Source: Candidatus Zixiibacteriota bacterium (lineage in GTDB: Bacteria; Zixibacteria; MSB-5A5; GN15; FEB-12). From it: DNA of 41,911 nucleotides. Below, piece after piece: positions 32,893-41,261 of this stretch; the first letter of the stretch is position 1, and each line of letters opens with the position of its first letter. Under the pieces are notes generated by a model. That model ran no database searches. It worked only from the letters and a program-made list of their open reading frames with translations, and was not told where the DNA came from. A program made the translations under genes and the position numbers. Where the stretch lies: the NCBI GenBank assembly GCA_021163775.1, contig JAGGTI010000126.1, forward strand, positions 1-41,911, in the 5' to 3' direction.

Positions 32893-34699
32893 GCGTCACA
32901 TTGTTGCGGTTGTTTTTCTGGTTGGGTTGATCCTGGCCGGAACTCTGTCGGTGGCCCAGACGCCGCCGCCTCTGGAGGTTCAGGTCAGTCTGAACCGTGA
33001 TACAATCGGTATGGATGAGCAGGCGTTATTGGAGGTGATTGTGCAGGGTGCGACTCAGGATATTCCTGATCCGAGAATGCCAACTCTGCCGATGTTCGAA
33101 ATCTTTTCGCAGGGACGTTCCACTAATATCAGTTATTCCAATGGGCAACTTGATGCTTCTGTTACCCACCGCTACCTGATTCTTCCGAGCAAGCCGGGCG
33201 TGTTTCCTATTGAAAATATCTCCGTAGTGTCGGGCAACAAACGCTATAGTGGCAATCCTGTAACGCTGACTGTCGTTGGCAAGAGTACTAGTGCGTCAAG
33301 ACAAACCGAGGATCAGGCCCGTGACACCGAAGGCAACAGTCGAGATTTGTTTGCCGAGGCGATCATCGACAATGACAACCCGTACGTCAACCAGCAGGTG
33401 ACGCTTACGCTCAAACTCTACATAGCCGTACAGACTTACGGTTCGCCGTCACTGGTGGAACCCATCACTACCGGATTCTGGACCGAGTTATTGGGTACCA
33501 GAGGTCCCTACCAGCAACGATTGAATAACCGTACCTATCGCATAATCGAACGCAAGTACGCGATTTTTCCGACCAAGACCGGTGAGTTGTCTATCGGGCG
33601 CGCAACGTTTACTTCAACCGTGGCGACCAAGCGTCAGAACCGACGGCGCGATCCGTTTGATATTTTCGGCATGTTGGGCGGTGGGCAGGAAGTACAGGTT
33701 AAGTCACGGCCGCTGACAATTAATGTCAAGCCTCTGCCAATGGAAGGTCGTCCGGCTGATTTCAGCGGTACGATTGGTCGCTTTACATTCAAGGCGACAC
33801 CAACCAAGCGAGAGATCGAGGTCAACCAGCCGGTGTCGGTCAACTTTGCCATTACCGGAGTGGGGAATATCAAATCTGTGGCCGAACCGACTATTCCTGA
33901 CCTGTCGGATTTTCGAGTGTATCGTGCGTCGAGCAATGAATCGATTTCGAAGCACAATGACCAAATTGGTGGTACTAAGAATTTCGAGGAAGTTTTCATT
34001 CCGAATCGCCCCGGCCAGCTCACGATCCCATCGCTCAGTTTCAATTTCTTTGATCCGCAGGCCGAACGGTATCGAACCGTTCACACTCAGGCGATCAACC
34101 TCAATGTGATCAAGACCGAAGGTTACGTAGCTTCGCCTGATCTGCCGTACTCTGCGCCGGACAACGTGATCAGCGCTGATGCTCGCGATATACGGTATAT
34201 CAAGAGTGATCCGGGTGACCTAAGTCGCCGGGCCGAGGTTGTTTTTGTCAACCCGCTTTATTGGGTGGTGAATGTTACTCCAGTGCTGGCCCTGTTAGCT
34301 ACCGTGCTGGTTCGACGGCGACGTGAACGACTGCAGGGGGATATCGGTTATGCGCGTGCTCGTCGAGCCTCAAAAGCGGCCAGGCAACGTTTGGTGCAAG
34401 CCCGAAAGTTGGCGTCCGAAGGAGACTCGAGTCAATATTTCGCCGAGATAAGTCAGGTGCTACTGTCGTTCATTGGTGACAAGCTCAATCTTTCACCGCA
34501 TGGTCTGACCAATGACAAGATTGCACAATTGCTCCAGGAGCGCGGGGCTGAGCCATCCTTGATTGAAACAACGCTCGAATTTCTTAAACGATGTGACTTC
34601 GCCCGTTATGCGCCGGCCTCTATTGGTAAAAGCGATATCGAAGAAACATTGGTGAAGGCCGAGAACCTAATGGTGCGAATGGAGGAGGTCCGGTTCTGA
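32882..34699 (+). CDS. batD: BatD, oxygen-tolerance family membrane protein (third of three)
   Basis: 605 residues from ATG 32882, overlapping the end of batC; the frame is open back to 32819, but those codons lack a signal peptide. Signal peptide (TGRRHIVAVVFLVGLILAG), several Ig-like beta domains (PLEVQVSLNRDTIGMDEQALLEV opening; YVNQQVTLTLKLYIAV; PIEVNQPVSVNFAITG-like), a membrane helix near 460-478 (NVTPVLALLATVLV), and a helical tail to the end with YFAEISQVLLSFIGDKLNLSPHGLT and LEFLKRCDFARYAP. This is the full-length BatD; the tail is shared with the two shorter BatD-like genes upstream. Confidence 0.92.
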   Translation: MTGRRHIVAVVFLVGLILAGTLSVAQTPPPLEVQVSLNRDTIGMDEQALLEVIVQGATQDIPDPRMPTLPMFEIFSQGRSTNISYSNGQLDASVTHRYLILPSKPGVFPIENISVVSGNKRYSGNPVTLTVVGKSTSASRQTEDQARDTEGNSRDLFAEAIIDNDNPYVNQQVTLTLKLYIAVQTYGSPSLVEPITTGFWTELLGTRGPYQQRLNNRTYRIIERKYAIFPTKTGELSIGRATFTSTVATKRQNRRRDPFDIFGMLGGGQEVQVKSRPLTINVKPLPMEGRPADFSGTIGRFTFKATPTKREIEVNQPVSVNFAITGVGNIKSVAEPTIPDLSDFRVYRASSNESISKHNDQIGGTKNFEEVFIPNRPGQLTIPSLSFNFFDPQAERYRTVHTQAINLNVIKTEGYVASPDLPYSAPDNVISADARDIRYIKSDPGDLSRRAEVVFVNPLYWVVNVTPVLALLATVLVRRRRERLQGDIGYARARRASKAARQRLVQARKLASEGDSSQYFAEISQVLLSFIGDKLNLSPHGLTNDKIAQLLQERGAEPSLIETTLEFLKRCDFARYAPASIGKSDIEETLVKAENLMVRMEEVRF

Positions 34700-35451
34700 T
34701 GCGTGGCTTGATTGTTATTGTTAGTATGTGCGTTTTTTTTGCTTCTGTTTCGTCTGGTGTGACACCTGAGGAACAGTTCCATCAGGGCAACGATTACTTT
34801 GAAGCTCGTCATTTTGACAGCGCCCGGCAGGCATACAATCAGGTTATAGCTCAGGATATGCAGTCGGCGTCACTCTATTTCAATATGGGCAATGCTTGTT
34901 TTCGATCGGGTGACCTTGGTTACGCAATATTGTACTATCTTAAAGCACAGCGTCTCGACCCTTCCGACACCGATATTATCAGTAATCTTGATTTTGCCCG
35001 CCGGTTTACTTCGGTTCAGATGGAGGGAGTAGCACTCAATCCTGTTCGTTCGTTATTCGAGTCGATCGTGGAACCGTATCAATTGAGCACGCTGGCCTGG
35101 ATATCCTCAGCCGCGTTTCTATTGTTCTTCGGCTTTTTGATTACGCGTTTCGGGTTTGGTTATCGAAACTCGATTGTCCGCGCCGGTATCTACAACTCGC
35201 TTTTCCTGTTGTTGGTAGTAGCCACGCTAACGATGATGAAGTATGACAATGACTATCTTACCAAACGAGCGGTTGTTATCTCTGAAACAGCCGAGGTGTA
35301 CACCGGCCCATCGGATTTATCCGACAAAGAACTGGATGCCGCACCCGGATTGATTGTTGAGATCCTGTCCGAATCAGGCGATTTCTACAATGTGCTGTTC
35401 GAAAATAAGCGGCGCGGCTGGATAAAGAAAGATTTGGTTGCTGTCGTTTAA
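34699..35451 (+). CDS. batE: BatE, TPR/SH3-like membrane protein
   Basis: 250 residues, starting with a one-base overlap (TGATG) on batD. Signal peptide 1-20, TPR-like helices about 22-95 (QFHQGNDYFEARHFDSARQAY, LYFNMGNACFRSGDLGYAILYY), two membrane helices (about 132-150, 160-182) and a C-terminal SH3-like domain (AEVYTGPSDLSDKE ... RGWIKKDLVAVV). This is the BatE arrangement. It closes the operon; the next gene has its own promoter. Confidence 0.9.
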   Translation: MRGLIVIVSMCVFFASVSSGVTPEEQFHQGNDYFEARHFDSARQAYNQVIAQDMQSASLYFNMGNACFRSGDLGYAILYYLKAQRLDPSDTDIISNLDFARRFTSVQMEGVALNPVRSLFESIVEPYQLSTLAWISSAAFLLFFGFLITRFGFGYRNSIVRAGIYNSLFLLLVVATLTMMKYDNDYLTKRAVVISETAEVYTGPSDLSDKELDAAPGLIVEILSESGDFYNVLFENKRRGWIKKDLVAVV

Positions 35452-35483
35452 CGACTTAGCTCTATTTATCACCCCTTTTTGAA

Positions 35484-35512
35484 TTGACACCCTCAGGATG
35501 ATCGTCTATCTT
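35484..35512 (+). promoter_or_regulatory. Promoter of the flippase-like/corA operon
   Basis: TTGACA (35484-35489), a 17-base spacer, TATCTT (35507-35512), about 30 bases before the start codon at 35544. Confidence 0.6.
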
Positions 35513-35543
35513 AAAAAATTGTAATTGAGTAGCGAAAGCTGTC

Positions 35544-36590
35544 ATGACGACATTCTGGAAGAAAAAACAGTTCTGGGGCGCTCTTATAGGCCTCATCTTA
35601 CTGGTGTATTGTGCCAAGGATCTCAGGTATTCCGATATTGATGATCTTCTCAAACAAGTAGACATACTCTATATCGGATTCGCTCTGATATCCGGCTTTG
35701 CCTTTATGGCTTTTAAGGGCCTGCGCTGGCGTTTGATGATCTCCCATCAGAAGAAAGTGCCGGTGAAGAAATCTGTGACACTCTACTCCGTAGGGCAGTT
35801 ACTGAGTATCACTATGCCGGCTCTTACCGGTCAGGTCGGACGGGTTGTGTTGTTCTCGCGCAAGGAGAAGCTTCGTAAGACGGTGGTATTCTCTACGATC
35901 GTGTTAGAGGTTCTGTTTGATGCCATCAGTCTGATCGTTTTCATGCTTTTCACATCGCTCGCTTTTGCGTTTCCTGAGAAATATCGCTACCTGAGTTTTG
36001 TGGTTGCCGGTATCACTTTGGTCGGGATGATTATTCTCTACCTGACCCTGCAATATCAGGTCCGTCTTGAAGATTTCGCACGGCGTCGGTTCCGGGATCG
36101 CTGGCCCGGATTGTATATTGTCTGCCGTAAGTTCATCCGTTCGTTCGTCAAAGGGATCGAAATGCTTCGATCCAGTCAGCATATGTTTGGCACTCTGTTT
36201 TTGTCATTAGCGGCCTGGACCTCCCATATGATGGTGGTCTGGTTTTTGATTATGGCCTTTGGGTTCCAAGTGCCGTTTGCTACTGCCGCAGTGGTGATGG
36301 TGATTAACACGATTGCCCTGATGGTGCCGATCACTCCTGGCAATGCCGGTACTTTTGAGATAGCGGTTTCACGTTCCCTGGGAGCTTTCCCCGAAGTTGG
36401 GCAGTCCGATGCTGTCCTGTTTGCGCTCACCCTGCATATTATGGACCTCTTGCCGGTCCTCATTTACAGCTATCTGTTTCTGCAGATCGAGAAGACAACG
36501 TTACGCGAGATCAAGGCTGTCCACGAAAAGGATATTATCCTCGATCACATTGACGAGGATGGTTCCTTTATCGAGAAGGAGCGGGTATGA
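35544..36590 (+). CDS. Flippase-like integral membrane protein (UPF0104 / lysylphosphatidylglycerol synthase TM region)
   Basis: 348 residues with about eight membrane helices. Sequence landmarks of the family: FKGLRWRLMI near 58-67, an SITMPALTGQVGRVV stretch (about 88-103; this family often reads LTPGKAGE here), and VPITPGNAGTFE near 265-275. Members such as AglD or the MprF N-terminal domain move lipids across the membrane. The substrate here is unknown and no aminoacyl-transferase domain is attached. The last four bases overlap the corA start (ATGA), so the two are coupled. Confidence 0.85.
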   Translation: MTTFWKKKQFWGALIGLILLVYCAKDLRYSDIDDLLKQVDILYIGFALISGFAFMAFKGLRWRLMISHQKKVPVKKSVTLYSVGQLLSITMPALTGQVGRVVLFSRKEKLRKTVVFSTIVLEVLFDAISLIVFMLFTSLAFAFPEKYRYLSFVVAGITLVGMIILYLTLQYQVRLEDFARRRFRDRWPGLYIVCRKFIRSFVKGIEMLRSSQHMFGTLFLSLAAWTSHMMVVWFLIMAFGFQVPFATAAVVMVINTIALMVPITPGNAGTFEIAVSRSLGAFPEVGQSDAVLFALTLHIMDLLPVLIYSYLFLQIEKTTLREIKAVHEKDIILDHIDEDGSFIEKERV

Positions 36591-37555
36591 TCAAGTCGTT
36601 CTATTATGTGCCGGGGGAAAATGTTACGATTATTGATGGTGTTGCTGATTTCGATAAGCTGTGCGCCCGTGAAGATGCCTTGCTCTGGGTCGATATGTGC
36701 AAGCCGACTGATGAAGAGTTGTTTATTCTTACGCATGATTTTAAGTTTCACCCGCTCGCCGTAGAAGATGTTATCTCCGAAAAGCCGCAGACCAAGATTG
36801 ATGATTACGATAAATATCTCTTTATGGTTTTCAGTATTGTTGATTATGTTGGTCGCGAAGAAGGTCTGAGTATCAGCGAGCTGGATTTGTTCCTGACCGA
36901 TCGGGCCGTTGTAACGGTGCACTACGATGAGCACCGGATTTTTGATTATCTTTATTCTCGGATTCAAAAAGGCGATCGGGGGCTGGCTCTTGGTAGTGCT
37001 TATGTCCTCCATGCCGTGATTGATGCGGCGGTTGATAACCTGCAGACTACGGTGGATATTTTCGAGTATGAAATTGACCAGATCGAGGAAGATATGTTGG
37101 GGGGATACGATTCCGACACCCTCAAATCGATATTCGCTCTTGGTCGGGATATTGTACAGCTCAAACGAATTGTTCGGCCCCAGCGCGAAGTGGTCGATAA
37201 ACTGGCCCGCAAGCCGTATGACCTTATTTCAGAAAACCTGAAGGCTTACTTTTCGGATGTTCATGATCACCTTGTCCGGGTCAACGAACTTGCTGATGCC
37301 AACCGTGAAATTGTGAACTCCTCGCTGGTGGTGTATTATTCTTCGATCTCTACCAAAACTAACGAAATCATCAAAGTCCTGACGTTGCTCACAGCTATAT
37401 TTATTCCACCCACTTTCTTGGTTGGACTGTGGGGAATGAATTTCAAAAATATGCCCGAACTGGATGCGCCATGGGGTTATCCGGTCTCGTTGGGGGTCAT
37501 GTTGGTCATAATGCTCAGTATGATTCTCTTTTTCCGAATAAAGAAGTGGCTCTGA
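36587..37555 (+). CDS. corA: CorA-family magnesium/cobalt transporter
   Basis: 322 residues. A large cytosolic N-terminal domain and two C-terminal membrane helices, with the pore motif GMN (283-285) in LWGMNFKNMPE between them. The N-terminal half shows the family pattern (LWVDMCKPTDEEL, FHPLAVEDVI). Imports Mg2+ as a homopentamer in known members. Co-transcribed with the flippase-like gene; the link is not understood. Confidence 0.95.
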   Translation: MIKSFYYVPGENVTIIDGVADFDKLCAREDALLWVDMCKPTDEELFILTHDFKFHPLAVEDVISEKPQTKIDDYDKYLFMVFSIVDYVGREEGLSISELDLFLTDRAVVTVHYDEHRIFDYLYSRIQKGDRGLALGSAYVLHAVIDAAVDNLQTTVDIFEYEIDQIEEDMLGGYDSDTLKSIFALGRDIVQLKRIVRPQREVVDKLARKPYDLISENLKAYFSDVHDHLVRVNELADANREIVNSSLVVYYSSISTKTNEIIKVLTLLTAIFIPPTFLVGLWGMNFKNMPELDAPWGYPVSLGVMLVIMLSMILFFRIKKWL

Positions 37556-37825
37556 GCCGTCCGTTGACTGATCGGACGACTGACTGGTCACGTTATATAT
37601 TAGCATATCAATCAGGGAAACCAATCATCTCAATAATTATTGCAGAGACTATGAATCGCAATGCCGGACAGGTGAAAGGCAGGATCGATTACATCTTGAA
37701 CGGTTTCGAGAGTAAGCTGTTTGCCGCTCGCAAGAAAAAGAGTCAACATCTGTGTGATTTTCGATCGGATGGATTTCAAAGATACATCGCATCAACTGGT
37801 TTCTCTGTTAGAGTATGAGGTTTAG
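37556..37825. other. Stretch after corA, no supported gene
   Basis: A hairpin CGTCCG-ttgactgat-CGGACG (37558-37578) lies right at the corA stop but has no T tract. A 55-codon frame (ATG 37651 to TGA 37818) reads MNRNAGQVKGRIDYILNG at the start and is not recognised; it may be a remnant, as the next two items clearly are. Confidence 0.3.
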
Positions 37826-38034
37826 ATGAACATTGGTATTACCTGTTATCCTGTAGCTGGCTAGCTGACGGTTCCGGTGTTGTGGTCACAGAACTTGGTA
37901 AGAAACTGGCGACTCGCGGTCATCAGGTGCATTTCATTTCGTATGCGTTACCGTTTCGGTTGGACAAGTTTCAGGCCAACTTGATGTTCCATGGGGTCGA
38001 TACAACATCATACCCGCTCTCATTCTCTGGGACA
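37826..38034 (+). pseudogene. bshA: bshA remnant (bacillithiol glycosyltransferase)
   Basis: The ATG at 37826 opens MNIGITCYPVAG, the typical start of BshA (N-acetyl-glucosaminyl L-malate synthase, first step of bacillithiol synthesis), and then hits TAG at 37862. The family sequence continues in a frame shifted by two: GSGVVVTELGKKLATRGHQV from 37870, then HFISYALPFRLDKF and VDTTSYPLS. After about 65 codons the match ends near 38020. Normal BshA is about 380 residues, so this copy has a stop, a frameshift and a large deletion. Confidence 0.85.
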
Positions 38035-38044
38035 ACAGGTCGGG

Positions 38045-38143
38045 GTGAAATTCGCCGAAGCCTTCACTATTAAAGAAAACCTGCTGATCGACACCCCCCC
38101 AAATGCCGGTGCGGTCGATATGATGGTCAAATTGGCTCAATAA
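38045..38143 (+). pseudogene. C-terminal fragment of an unidentified gene
   Basis: A protein-like frame, VKFAEAFTIKENLLI then DTPPNAGAVDMMVKLAQ and TAA at 38141, directly follows the bshA remnant. It is probably the other side of the deletion that removed most of bshA. The parent protein is not recognised. Confidence 0.4.
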
Positions 38144-38213
38144 CTGTTCAAGTTTTTCACTGATTCGACCGAATTAAAACAATAGATAGTGAATAAACAT
38201 TTGTGGGGGTATC

Positions 38214-39464
38214 ATGAAATCTGATACTACAATAACGAAGAAGAAGGGTAATGGCGAGTCGATTTCAACCGAGAATCGCTTAAAAGCCACTCCGCAGGCA
38301 TCGTCGCCAGTGCCAGAAGCAAAATCAAGTAAGATCGAGCCTAAAAACCGTATGGTCTCCGGTTCCCATCGATTCACTAACGATGGTATTGAATACGATA
38401 ATTCGGCTTCAACCAGCGTTCCAGACATGACCAAACCAGTTCTGGATAACCCGCCATCAAGGCCGAAGATTATCCCTGAGTCTAACGCCACGCAGGCCGC
38501 CAGCCAACGCTCACGGGAGATGAACAATCTTCTCGGTGGTACAACCCGACTTCGGCTGAAACGCAAACATGTTGTTAAAACAGTTGCGTTTATCTCAAAC
38601 AAAGGCGGTGTGGGGAAGACTCATATTTCGACTAATATGTCGTTCGGCCTATCCCGTTCGAATCAGAAGACATTGCTGGTTGATCTGGACTTGGGACACG
38701 CAGATGTTACTTCCAAGCTTGGCTATTATTGTGAGAATACGATTGTAGATTTGCTTGAGGGACATCACAAGGTCAAGGATTTGATCTATTCGACTCCTCA
38801 CGGCTTTGATTTGATTGCCGGTGAATCGGGCGATTTCCGACTGGCCAACTTAGGGGCGGCTCAGCGTGGTCGGTTTATTCGAGCTTTCCGCGAGACATGG
38901 GGTGACTACAACTATGTACTCTACGATTTGGCGGCGGGAATCGGTGCCACCACTCTGGACTTCGCTCTTGCCCAGGATCACCAGATCATCATTACAACTC
39001 CGCAGGACATTGTGGCTGGCTATTCATGTATCAAGGCCACTTTCCACCGTTTCTGTGAACTTGAAAGAAAAATGATGGCTCGCGATCCCGAGTACAAGCC
39101 GCGGAAAACCTTCCGACCGTTTGTGGTGCTTAACCAGATCGACAATTTTGAGATTGGCCGCGATTTCTACGAGCGGATCAAGGATGTGGTAAAGCAGAAT
39201 CTAACTCAAGAAAAGGATTTTCAAATTGACGTGCATTTCCTTGGTGTAGTCACAAATGACCCAACCCGGATCCGTCAAGCTGAACTGGGTCGATTCTTGT
39301 ACAGCCATGAGCATGGGGCTTCCCGAACCGGGCAGTGTATGAATTTCCTGGTGGAGAATCTGATGCGGTACCGGGATCCGGATCCGCTGACTTTCACAAC
39401 CAAAATACGTAGATTTGTTAACATCTTTATGAAATCTGTGGGCGAGGCCAAATACGCCAAGTAA
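38214..39464 (+). CDS. MinD/ParA-type ATPase, FlhG-like
   Basis: 416 residues. Residues 1-118 are polar, proline- and serine-rich and look disordered. The ATPase domain follows: deviant Walker A KGGVGKT (130-136), LLVDLDLGHADVTSKLG (Walker A' region), YVLYDLAAGIG and TTPQDIVAG. The last about 60 residues are basic. FlhG/MinD proteins place flagella, division sites or other polar machines, but no flagellar gene is in view, so the cargo is unknown. The leader is short and no ribosome site stands out beyond GGGGG at 38204-38209. A terminator follows. Confidence 0.85.
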   Translation: MKSDTTITKKKGNGESISTENRLKATPQASSPVPEAKSSKIEPKNRMVSGSHRFTNDGIEYDNSASTSVPDMTKPVLDNPPSRPKIIPESNATQAASQRSREMNNLLGGTTRLRLKRKHVVKTVAFISNKGGVGKTHISTNMSFGLSRSNQKTLLVDLDLGHADVTSKLGYYCENTIVDLLEGHHKVKDLIYSTPHGFDLIAGESGDFRLANLGAAQRGRFIRAFRETWGDYNYVLYDLAAGIGATTLDFALAQDHQIIITTPQDIVAGYSCIKATFHRFCELERKMMARDPEYKPRKTFRPFVVLNQIDNFEIGRDFYERIKDVVKQNLTQEKDFQIDVHFLGVVTNDPTRIRQAELGRFLYSHEHGASRTGQCMNFLVENLMRYRDPDPLTFTTKIRRFVNIFMKSVGEAKYAK

Positions 39465-39487
39465 TCGTCCCTGTATTGTTATCAATT

Positions 39488-39518
39488 GCCCCGGTCGCTT
39501 TTGTGATCGGGGCTTTTT
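39488..39518 (+). terminator. Rho-independent terminator after the MinD-like gene
   Basis: GCCCCGGTC, loop, GATCGGGGC (one G-T wobble), then TTTTT. Confidence 0.85.
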
Positions 39519-39582
39519 CTATCACGTTCTGAGGGAGAACTCGATGTTGATTTGTGTAAGGTGATGAAGTAATTTAAGATTG

Positions 39583-40509
39583 ATGAATGCGATGATGCAA
39601 CAAAACCCAAAGGGAGAACTAATCGATACGACTGTGAATACAACTTCCGGTCTGCGTGCTACCTGGGTTGGTGTCGTCACCAACGTGGCGTTGGTTATTT
39701 TCAAGCTCTGGGCGGGGACTATCAGTAATTCACAGGCGTTGATCGCCGATGGTATCCATTCGCTTTCAGATCTGTTCTCTGATTTCGTAGTGATACTCGG
39801 TTTCAAGTGGGGACGGCAGGCGGAAGACGCTGATCATCCGTACGGTCATGCTCGGATTGAGACAATATCAAGTATGATTATCGGCCTGTTGCTGATTATC
39901 GTCGGATTGGGGATCACCTACAGTGCTGTTTTGTCTATCTATTCGCACGAACCAAGCCGTCCAAGTATGTTTGCGATCTATGTGGCGGCAATTTCGGTTT
40001 TGTTTAAAGAAGCGTTGTTCTGGTACACGCTACGGGTGGGGCAACGGCTCAAGAGCATGGCTCTGATCGGCAACGCCTGGCACCATCGCGCTGACGCACT
40101 CAGTTCGGTGGCAGTGCTGGTTGGTGTTGGGGCTGTATATATGAATCCGAACTGGTACTTGGCTGACTCGTACGCGGCGTTACTGGTTACTTTTTTTGTT
40201 ATCAAAGTTGGTGTCACACTGGTCTGGTCGGCATTCAAGGAGCTGGCCGATACCGCGCCTGATCGTGAAGTTCTGAACGATCTGGCCGAATGTGCGGCTA
40301 GAATCGAAGGAGTGCTACAGGCTCATGATCTCCGTGCTCGGCATTCCGGTTCTCAGATTTTTGTCGAGGTGCATATTGTGGTCGACCCTGATCTCAGCGT
40401 ACGTGAAGGGCATAACATTGCACGCAAGGTCAAGCGGTCGTTGTTGGATGATTTCGCCGATGTCACCCGTGTGATAATCCACGTTGACCCGGATATGAAG
40501 CCGCAGTGA
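39583..40509 (+). CDS. Cation diffusion facilitator (CDF) family divalent metal exporter
   Basis: 308 residues from ATG 39583. Six membrane helices and a cytosolic ferredoxin-like C-terminal domain (about 215-308). Metal-site motifs HSLSD (in ADGIHSLSDLFSD, about residues 60-72) and HHRAD (in NAWHHRADALSS, about 165-175) are complete; the second helix pair HxxxD suggests zinc or a broader range including iron or manganese, which sequence alone does not decide. The gene is convergent with the GYD gene. Confidence 0.93.
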   Translation: MNAMMQQNPKGELIDTTVNTTSGLRATWVGVVTNVALVIFKLWAGTISNSQALIADGIHSLSDLFSDFVVILGFKWGRQAEDADHPYGHARIETISSMIIGLLLIIVGLGITYSAVLSIYSHEPSRPSMFAIYVAAISVLFKEALFWYTLRVGQRLKSMALIGNAWHHRADALSSVAVLVGVGAVYMNPNWYLADSYAALLVTFFVIKVGVTLVWSAFKELADTAPDREVLNDLAECAARIEGVLQAHDLRARHSGSQIFVEVHIVVDPDLSVREGHNIARKVKRSLLDDFADVTRVIIHVDPDMKPQ

Positions 40510-40519
40510 TCGGCGGCTT
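40498..40519. terminator. Hairpin between convergent genes
   Basis: AAGCCGC-agtgatcg-GCGGCTT overlaps the end of the CDF gene and lies just before the end of the GYD gene. Perfect seven-pair stem, no strong T tract on either strand, so a bidirectional terminator only at low certainty. Confidence 0.35.
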
Positions 40520-40522
40520 GCT

Positions 40523-40819
40523 CTACAATTCTCTGGTCAGCTCAACAATCTTCTTGTACGGAATCGCGGTCCAGCTTTCGGCTACAGCGGCGCCGTGGGT
40601 GCGACTGATCATAGATACTTTGGCTGCGATCTCTTCGTCGGGTGCTTCATAGATGTCCATGAAATCGTAAGTGCCGAGCAGTCCGTAGTGTGCCAGGAAT
40701 CTCACCTGGGGGCATTTCTCGTGGACTTCGTCGAGCCAGGCGGCGCCGATTTCGGCTCGGTCTTTCATTTTGCTGGCCACTTCGGGGGCCAGTTTGGTCA
40801 TGAGGACATAGGTTTTCAT
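40523..40819 (-). CDS. GYD-domain protein
   Basis: 98 residues, matching the small GYD-domain (PF08734) family: KTYVLMTKLAPEV at the start and LLGTYDFMDIYEAPDEE in place of the GxYD signature. Stand-alone alpha/beta fold of unknown function, often near redox genes. The ATG at 40819 has AGGTAACC before it. The antisense plus-strand ORF is a shadow. Confidence 0.85.
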   Translation of the reverse strand: MKTYVLMTKLAPEVASKMKDRAEIGAAWLDEVHEKCPQVRFLAHYGLLGTYDFMDIYEAPDEEIAAKVSMISRTHGAAVAESWTAIPYKKIVELTREL

Positions 40820-40914
40820 AACGGTTACCTCACATTAGGGTTCTCTTTCAACCAACTGCAACAGAACACCGATGCTGAGTCGCGAAGTGTCCAGTCCAGA
40901 CTGTGTCTGAACAT

Positions 40915-41011
40915 TGGCGGAAGGGGTGGGAATCGAACCCACCGGGGACAATGCGATTGCCCCCCTCACGGCTTTGAAGGCCGGGACCGCCACCAGACAG
41001 CATCCGCTTCC
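40915..41011 (-). tRNA. selC: tRNA-Sec (anticodon UCA), selenocysteine tRNA
   Basis: 97 bases with an encoded CCA end (40917-40915) and discriminator G. Minus strand: 5' GGAAGCGG (41011-41004), six-pair D stem with a four-base loop, anticodon loop CTTCAAA with TCA, a nine-pair variable arm GGGGGCAAT/ATTGTCCCC, and T loop TTCGATT. The long D stem, long variable arm, UCA anticodon and length all fit selenocysteine tRNA. The acceptor plus T branch is 12 pairs long (8+4, with a C-C mismatch at pair 6), one less than the usual bacterial 8+5. selA and selB are not in the window. Confidence 0.93.
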
Positions 41012-41017
41012 ACCACA

Positions 41018-41046
41018 ATAATAGTAAATCGTTTGAGTTTTGTAAA
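41018..41046 (-). promoter_or_regulatory. Promoter of selC
   Basis: Minus strand TTTACA (41046-41041), a 17-base spacer, TATTAT (41023-41018). The first tRNA base lies seven bases past the -10, so transcription could begin at or next to the mature 5' end. Confidence 0.7.
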
Positions 41047-41149
41047 CAAAGGACCTCACAGCTTAGAATAGGTTTTTTTGTGCGTGGTGTACGTCCCCGT
41101 CTCTGTCGTAACTGCTTCCTCTCAGTCACGCCCGCCGTCTTCTCTGTCA

Positions 41150-41180
41150 CGTCCGTGCAGACGGGCGCCCATGTCCACTA
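41150..41180. repeat. Dispersed repeat, CCCATGTCCACT type, copy 1
   Basis: Hairpin CGTCCGT-gcag-ACGGGCG followed by CCCATGTCCACT. The second copy is at 41697-41726. The surrounding stretch 41047-41240 has pyrimidine-rich TCTGTC repeats and no gene. Confidence 0.6.
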
Positions 41181-41261
41181 ATCTCCGCAGAATAACTTCG
41201 GAACCACTCATTATGCCTGACACCGTTTGTCAGTCCATTCGTGTTTATTGGTAACGGACAT

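Noticed and set aside
40595-41071. 158-codon plus-strand ORF over the GYD gene and tRNA
   Set aside because: Covers a tRNA and is antisense to a recognisable GYD-domain gene.
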